Translations under genes and position numbers: made by a program
In this document: piece by piece, positions 58,939 through 64,000 of the stretch
Layout: each line of letters opens with the position of its first letter
Numbering within the stretch: the first letter of the stretch is position 1
The notes under the pieces: model-generated
Told to the model about the DNA's origin: nothing
The model's input: the letters and a program-made list of their open reading frames with translations, nothing else
The model's database searches: none
DNA from: Blastomussa wellsi
Taxonomy: Eukaryota; Cnidaria; Anthozoa; Scleractinia; Plerogyridae
DNA: 64,000 nt
NCBI GenBank assembly: GCA_947652115.1
Contig: OX393562.1
Span: 20,096,969-20,160,968, forward strand
Direction: 5' to 3'

Positions 58939-61900
58939 TCACGTCGGCTTTGATGCAGGTCGCGGGGGAATGGGGCCAGGAGGCTTAAGAGCAGCCTTTT
59001 TAAAGCCAGCATTTGCAGATGAAAGAGGTCTTTCATTGCCTGCATTCAGTCCTTTCTTAATATCAGATGGTTTCAGCGGCAAAGAGGTTGGTCTTTCCTC
59101 TGAAGGTCGATTTGGGGATCTCTTGTCAATCGCTTTTGGAACAGGTTTAAGTGCAACTTTAGGTTGACTGTCAAGGGTTTTGGTACCTTGAACTCTTTCT
59201 GGATAGTCATCCTTTTTTTGGTCATGAGGGGGCCATTCCCTAGTCACCTTTTTAACAGGGGGCGCAGGCACAGGCGCTTTATCTAGGATTCCCGCATGGC
59301 TTTCTGGTCGACGGGGCTTAGGGGGTTTAAATGGTTTAACAGGCTCCGTCACTACTGGAGGACTTGAAGCGCGATTCAAGGAATTCTTTTTATCGCCTCT
59401 GGGTGGCCACTCTCGATTTCGAAGTGTTGGGGGTGGAATCTTCGTTGGATGTTCTTCCCTTTCCACAGCAGGTGGTTCAGGTTTAGCCGGTTTTGGAGGA
59501 GTGGGCTTTAAAGCGACTCGAGGTTGCGAAGCAGGGTGATCTTGTTTAACAGGCTCAACTGAAAACATAGTTGTCCCTAGAGGATTCGGTGTTATAGTTA
59601 CAGTGGGTTCCGATCGGGTAGTGCTTGTTAGTGTGGGCCCTGATATAGCGGGTCTTGATTTAGGGGCCTCGACGTTTGTCTTTGCAGCAGCCCCCGCACC
59701 GCTACGTGCTGCTCCACTTCGTTTAGGGGAGCCATTGGACACTCCTTGATACCTGTGGAAATGGTTCAAATAAATGTCAGCACAGCGTACCGTTACATGG
59801 CAAATGACAGTTAATCCATAATCCGCCAGTCCTGATATGTTTGAAATGAAAATTTCTTATTTCGTCATAGCCTCCCAAGAAGACGTCCTTTGGGCTTCGT
59901 CACGCGTTCCTTCCGCACGGACGTCTTTTGAGCCGAACGTCCACATCCGTTCACGGCCACGAACCAAGCATAGGCAACTTTCCAGTTTTGGGAAAACGAT
60001 TCGCAGCATGTGATAGGATAGCTGTCATGCAATGAGTCAATACTGATTGTTTTCTTTAATTGGATTAAATGGCCTGTGAACGGAAGTGGACTGTCAATTG
60101 ACAGTGGGTACAGAATTAAAAAAGAATATTGTCGCTAGGATAGCGTTTGCTTTCCTTTCCATGTCAAGATTACACGACAAATCGCCGCTGTTACACATTC
60201 TTTTTACAACGGCTAGCAAGTGTAGCTCTCAACTCGTTGTCAAATCTACAATTTTACGATCAATACAAGACAGACTGAGACAGACAAGTACAACACATAC
60301 ACAGACAGACCGACGGGTGGACAGGTAGACGGGCGCAAACGGACATGGTGCGACCAACTAGTTTCCTACTTGAACAGACAGACAGACGAACAAAGACAGA
60401 CAGAAAGACAGACAGCCAGCCAGGCAGACAGGCCAGCAGGTAGACAGACAGACTGACAGGTAGACAGACTCAGTTCCCATACCTTTTACCCGGGGCTTTT
60501 TGCTTGTAGGCGTGCCATTTCTCCAACAATTGCTTCCGATAAATGAAGGCACAAACAGCTCCAACCACCAGGAAAATGATAAGAAATACAGCGATTAAAA
60601 TTCCAGCTAAGTTACTTCGCCTGGCCTCTGGCGAATCAGTCGAATCTGGCGAATCAGTCGCTGCAGATACAAAACAAGTGCCCAGTGTTAAACCACGTGG
60701 TGCCAATTCTACCTACAGGTACTCCTACGTTTCCTATTGTTTTTGTTTGGAGAATTCCGTACACAGTTAACCTACTGAAACTTGTCGTTATAAACGTAAA
60801 TGGAAAAGTTAGGTTACGTTGTTAATGACCCATAGTTCGACACAGTAAGTGAACTGTTGTTGTTGTTGTTGTTACGCTGTTGTTCGCTTTTCTAGTTGTA
60901 CTTTTTCACACTCCAATTTATAAGCCAGTTTAAAAAAGCATGTTTCAATCTAATTTGTTCAGGGGTTAATTCATACACAACGTTCACGTATCGAACTGTT
61001 TTGGTCCATGCCCACACTAACTATCTCCCATGAATTTCAACAGTTTTGACCTCCCTTTTGTGTCGGTCTTGTAAGTAGCGACCTTTACCGAAATAAATTC
61101 CTCCCTCCTAAGGTCTCTACCCCGGGCGAAATTAAACTGAGTATGTTACCATGCGCCGAGTATTAAACTATGATAAAATTATCAGTTGCTAAACGAGCCC
61201 TTTGCAGCTAATGCTCAAAAGGTACAAATATCACCTTGCTGGAGGTCAAGCTACGCTCTAGGAAATCCAAAACTGAAAGAATTGGTCGCTTACTTAAACA
61301 GCAACAAATTCAAGTTTATTGGCCACACCAACAGTGTAAAGCCGACCGCCAATCTTCTGGGGTAGTGTACAAAATTATTTGCACCCAATGCAATTTCGTA
61401 TACTACGGTCAGACGGAAAGATCACTGAAGACGCGGATTTCCGAGCACAAAAAAGCTGTCCTGTTGCGAGCCATTTCCATGAATGTCATCATCAGATGGA
61501 TTTTGATTACGTTGAAGTCGTTGGACATGAGCAAAATTACCACCAGCGACTGTTTCTAGAGGCTTTGTTGTCTATGAAAGATCCAAACGCTGGGGATGAC
61601 CACATAGTCACCCCAGACGTCTACAAGGGCTGAGCGCGCACTTAAATTGTAATCTTTCTTTCTGGTCAGACACAAACAGCACATGCAACGTTTCAATTTA
61701 AATCACACGTAACAACATAAAGCGGCTCAACTGATGAAGGCTTAATAATTAATTGCCCGAAACGTCTTCAAGCGCCATTTAAAAGAGCGGATTAAAAGTC
61801 ATCTCCCCCCCCCACCCCAAATTTTGGGCAAATCAGATTTTTTGGGCAGCATGATAAAATTTGGGCAAGGCAACTTGGGAGAATTTTTTGGGCAAATGGT

Positions 61901-62460
61901 TCACCCCCCCCCCCCCCCCACCCGCCCAAAATATTGCCCGTACACCTATGTTTAAAATACGAGTTATCTGTCTGTCCAGTGGTGTTGTGCCAAGTATTAA
62001 GACATTAATAAAGGATTAAGAGTAATGTTAGCAATTTTAATTTACTTCACATTTGTATATAATATCAAGCTGCCTTTATATTTAACAATTATAAGCATTT
62101 ACATACTGACCAACCTCCCTGAGCGATCGTCTTGCACATGGGTTCACCTCTAACCACATGCACGAGATCCCGCTTATTCTTAAACAGTGTTATCAATGAC
62201 TAAAGCGTTAGTGTTATGAAAGCATCAAAGTATGATTGAAGTATTAAGGAGTTGTTTAAAGCACCATTACACAATTTTAGCTTACAATTACGCATGTTAA
62301 CGTGCATAGTGAGGTCGAAAGAAACCGGTCTTACCTGGCACGTCATCTGTGTAGTTAGTTGTTGTAGGGGGGCTTATAGAAGAAGTGTGCTCTGTGCCGC
62401 TACCTGTACGTGAGGAAGTAGGGAAGAGGGAGAGTGTAGGGAGAGTGCTTGTGCACGTGG
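58939..62460 (-). CDS. Single-pass membrane protein with proline-rich cytoplasmic tail (5' exons beyond window)
   Basis: Three minus-strand exons: 62460-62335 (126 nt, approximate start), 60660-60483 (178 nt) and 59752-58939 (814 nt to the stop), joined in phase with AG/GT borders. The first gives a Ser/Thr/Pro-rich stalk (TLPTLSLFPTSSRTGSGTEH). The second gives a short spacer with a TDSPDSTDSPE repeat, a transmembrane segment (AGILIAVFLIIFLVVGAVCA) and a basic stop-transfer (YRKQLLEKWHAYKQK). The third is a 270-residue tail rich in Pro and Lys, with internally repeated motifs REWPPRGDKK / REWPPHDQKK and SQPRVALKP / SQPKVALKP and SH3-binding-like PPRPASKP at the end. I cannot name it: it could be an ADAM-type protease tail or another adhesion or signalling receptor. 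Introns carry a MITE (59869-60091), a CAGA microsatellite and a Penelope relic. Confidence 0.7.
59869..60091. mobile_element. Truncated copy of the 9-bp-TSD MITE
   Basis: AGCCTCCCAAGAAGACGTCC, then TTTGGGCTTCGTCACGCGTT and GTGAACGGAAGTGGAC match 34738 onward. The last about 70 bp of the right arm are missing. In the last intron of the membrane-protein gene. Confidence 0.75.
60266..60476. repeat. CAGA microsatellite
   Basis: Long imperfect run of ACAGACAG units, interrupted near 60320-60375. It adjoins the TM exon donor at 60482. Confidence 0.8.
60856..60890 (+). repeat. TTG microsatellite
   Basis: GTTGTTGTTGTTGTTGTTAC, then further TTG units. Confidence 0.6.
61215..61800 (+). mobile_element. 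Penelope-like element fragment with GIY-YIG endonuclease
   Basis: RKSKTERIGRLLKQQQIQVY leads into a GIY-YIG domain: GVVYKIICTQCNFVYYGQTE then RSLKTRISEHKKAV. A frame shift near 61470 moves the reading to FHECHHQMDFDYVEVVGHEQ and RLFLEALLSMKDPN, ending at 61633. This is the C-terminal nuclease of Penelope retroelements. The 3' flank (CTGATGAAGGC ... GCCCGAAACGTC) looks like the element's UTR. The reverse transcriptase is absent. Confidence 0.85.
61803..61945. repeat. C-rich repeat with ATTTTGGGC units
   Basis: Poly(C) runs at about 61806 and 61903 surround variants of TTTTTGGGCAAAT and ATTTTGGGC. Possibly a small element with CCCCCCACCC ends. Confidence 0.45.
61946..62334. other. Intron of the membrane-protein gene, no feature seen
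   Basis: AT-rich, no recognised repeat or coding segment. Confidence 0.3.
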
Positions 62461-62929
62461 CTTTATCAATCTCGATTTTAGAGAAATAGTACTAACAACA
62501 ATTTATTTGAACATACAACAAAGGCACTCGCCTTTGACCAGAAAGTTAGTAAACTTCAGGTGCTCAGAATTTTACCCGAAAAAACTGCTATAAAAGAATG
62601 ATTATTCAACAGTTTTACTATCATCGCCAGGTTTATGTTAACTTAAAAATAGAGCGGTTTTCTATAACTGCAGTGTTGCAAAACGTAAACCAGATGAGTC
62701 TCACCTGGACAATCACAACACACAAATAACGAAATCAACCAATCAGAAAATGCAGTAAAATCATGCAATCCGCGTCAAGCGCGGGAAAACGCGTGCAAGC
62801 TTGGCCATGATTGGTCTTGCTCTTGCTCCTGATTGGTGAGATAAAATCATACGACAGGATAACCAATACATACCCAATTCCCTCTAAGACTCACCAGCAT
62901 GACGTCATAGTAGTTTCTTATATTCAACA

Positions 62930-63026
62930 TTGCCTAGTTTCATACCGCGAGGTACTGGGTCGAGTGCGGACTTTTAATTCGTCCGCGAAAGTCCGACCCA
63001 GTACGTCACGGTATGAAACTAGGCAA
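62930..63026. repeat. Palindrome with TTGCCTAGTTTCATACCG arms
   Basis: TTGCCTAGTTTCATACCG and CGGTATGAAACTAGGCAA enclose GTACTGGGTCG / CGACCCAGTAC. 97 bp. Probably a short MITE. Confidence 0.75.
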
Positions 63027-63287
63027 CTGCCAAGTCTTGGACTTGTTTAACTTTTGCTGAACACGACTGCCATGATTCTCTGCATGCGGGCGCGTCTCAT
63101 ATACTTTCTAAAGTCAATCGAAAATCGCTCTATTGTGAAGTTAAAAAATGAACATTTCTACATTTATTTTTATATCGCACGTACGTATTTACAGTGCTCT
63201 TAGTAACGCAATTTACAGCTCGCAGTTTTAGCGTAACTAAGCATGTTATCTGATTCTGTGGGTGACATATTTACAGAGTAGAGGCAT

Positions 63288-63800
63288 TTAAAGGAACTAC
63301 GTCACGATATTTTGAGTTATTTCTTCGACAACCTAAATTACCCTAAAATTAATAGTTTCCTAATGAAGAAAAAAACCAAGAGGTAATACTAAACTAAAAA
63401 AAACAAGGATGGTTTCGGATGGAGAAGACTGAGATGGAAGACAAAAAAATTTAGGCTAAATTTAACGTTTTACAAAGTTACAAAACAAGCTCGTGGTAAA
63501 ACAAAACTTAAGGAGCTCGTAGTTGTTAAGCGGTATTTGGGGAAATCACAGTCATGAATATGGGCCTTCCTGATGGCGATTATTACCCTCACAGTCAACA
63601 CGATCGTTGTTGTAATTAAATAACATGCAGCTTTTAGAATACCAAGAATAGCTATTATGGCTAAACGGGGAAATTTGCAACTGCATGCAATCCGTCTCAA
63701 TCTTGTCCATCCTTAACCATCCTTGATCCAGTTTGGTTTATTATTGCACCTTTGGTGTTCTTCTCCCTTACTAAACTAACATTTAGGGTTTTCCTTAATT
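63288..63800. mobile_element. Composite MITE ends and inverted AAGGATGG repeat
   Basis: TTTAAAGGAACTACGTCACG at 63288 is a terminus like that at 42500. The AACAAGGATGG segment near 63403 recurs inverted near 63710 (CCATCCTTGATCC). It resembles the intron 3 repeat of the CTSZ genes (23285-23430 and 29160-29280), with AAAAACACCAAAGAGGTGAT there and CACCTTTGGTGTTCTTCTCC here. Borders are approximate. Confidence 0.45.
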
Positions 63801-64000
63801 TTGAAGTAAATTTGGTTCGTCACAAAAATGACTTAAAATATTGTGACGAGCTTCTTTGAAGAGTGGAATGAGAATAAGCTTAACGTTCCGGCTGACAGCA
63901 AACGCTATGTAAAGTTCTTACTTTTAACCTCATATAGCGTGATACTTTCTATCCAGCGCAAGCTGTCGCTGCTGTTGATAGAAAAAAGCCCAAATGGCCG

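Noticed and set aside
60266..60476. CRISPR-like array
   Set aside because: The ACAGACAG run is a simple microsatellite without spacers.
63470..63700. Minus-strand hydrophobic open frame of 76 codons
   Set aside because: It lies between inverted repeat segments and looks like random hydrophobic sequence; no link to the membrane-protein gene could be made.

Overview
The window looks like a piece of an invertebrate nuclear genome, most probably a cnidarian and likely a coral or sea anemone. That is inferred from AT-rich sequence, short coding exons with long introns, three recognisable single-copy animal genes, and a very dense mix of short inverted-repeat elements (MITEs), tRNA-derived SINEs, CR1/L2-like LINE ends, Ty3/gypsy relics, a Penelope GIY-YIG fragment and hAT DNA. 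No bacterial operon, rRNA, CRISPR array or canonical tRNA gene was found.

Left part (1-12.3 kb): six minus-strand exons of an HPS1 orthologue (BLOC-3 subunit) run from the start codon at 8270 to the left edge, where the gene is cut off. Its introns hold nested MITEs and a SINE. Between 8.5 and 12.3 kb lie a LINE end, a MITE, a gypsy relic that has lost protease and reverse transcriptase, and degenerate ATCAAAC-type repeats.

Centre-left (12.3-34 kb): a complete four-exon cathepsin Z gene on the plus strand (12957-24340, 299 aa). Its 9-kb first intron contains a 5.1-kb hAT transposon coding for an OTU-protease-like domain fused to a zinc finger and a hAT transposase. Downstream are a decayed exon-1 relic (about 25.6-26.0 kb) and a duplicated cathepsin Z pseudogene (27014-29104). 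The pseudogene has a stop codon in the catalytic CGSCW motif, a MITE in exon 2, a damaged splice acceptor and no exon 4. It is followed by a MITE and a Ty3/gypsy element (29488-34048) into which a LINE has inserted.

Centre (34-41 kb): no gene seen. It holds a stack of nested inverted-repeat elements (34.7-37.1 kb) and AT-rich DNA.

Centre-right (39.6-51.2 kb): a RhoBTB GTPase gene on the minus strand, with three certain exons and a possible extra terminal exon. Its introns hold several MITEs, a Crypton-like (DUF3504) relic, a small hAT relative and three copies of one anthozoan-type repeat, two of which carry the same small ORF. A CpG-bearing divergent promoter interval follows the RhoBTB start.

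Right part (51.4-64 kb): a weak candidate first exon, long stretches without recognised coding sequence, several MITEs, and the 3' part of a minus-strand gene for a single-pass membrane protein with a Ser/Thr-rich stalk and a proline-rich cytoplasmic tail (58939-62460). Its 5' exons lie beyond the window. A Penelope GIY-YIG fragment sits in one of its introns.

HPS1, cathepsin Z and RhoBTB act in lysosome-related organelle biogenesis, lysosomal proteolysis and ubiquitin-ligase adaptor function respectively. Nothing in the sequence shows that they are co-regulated.
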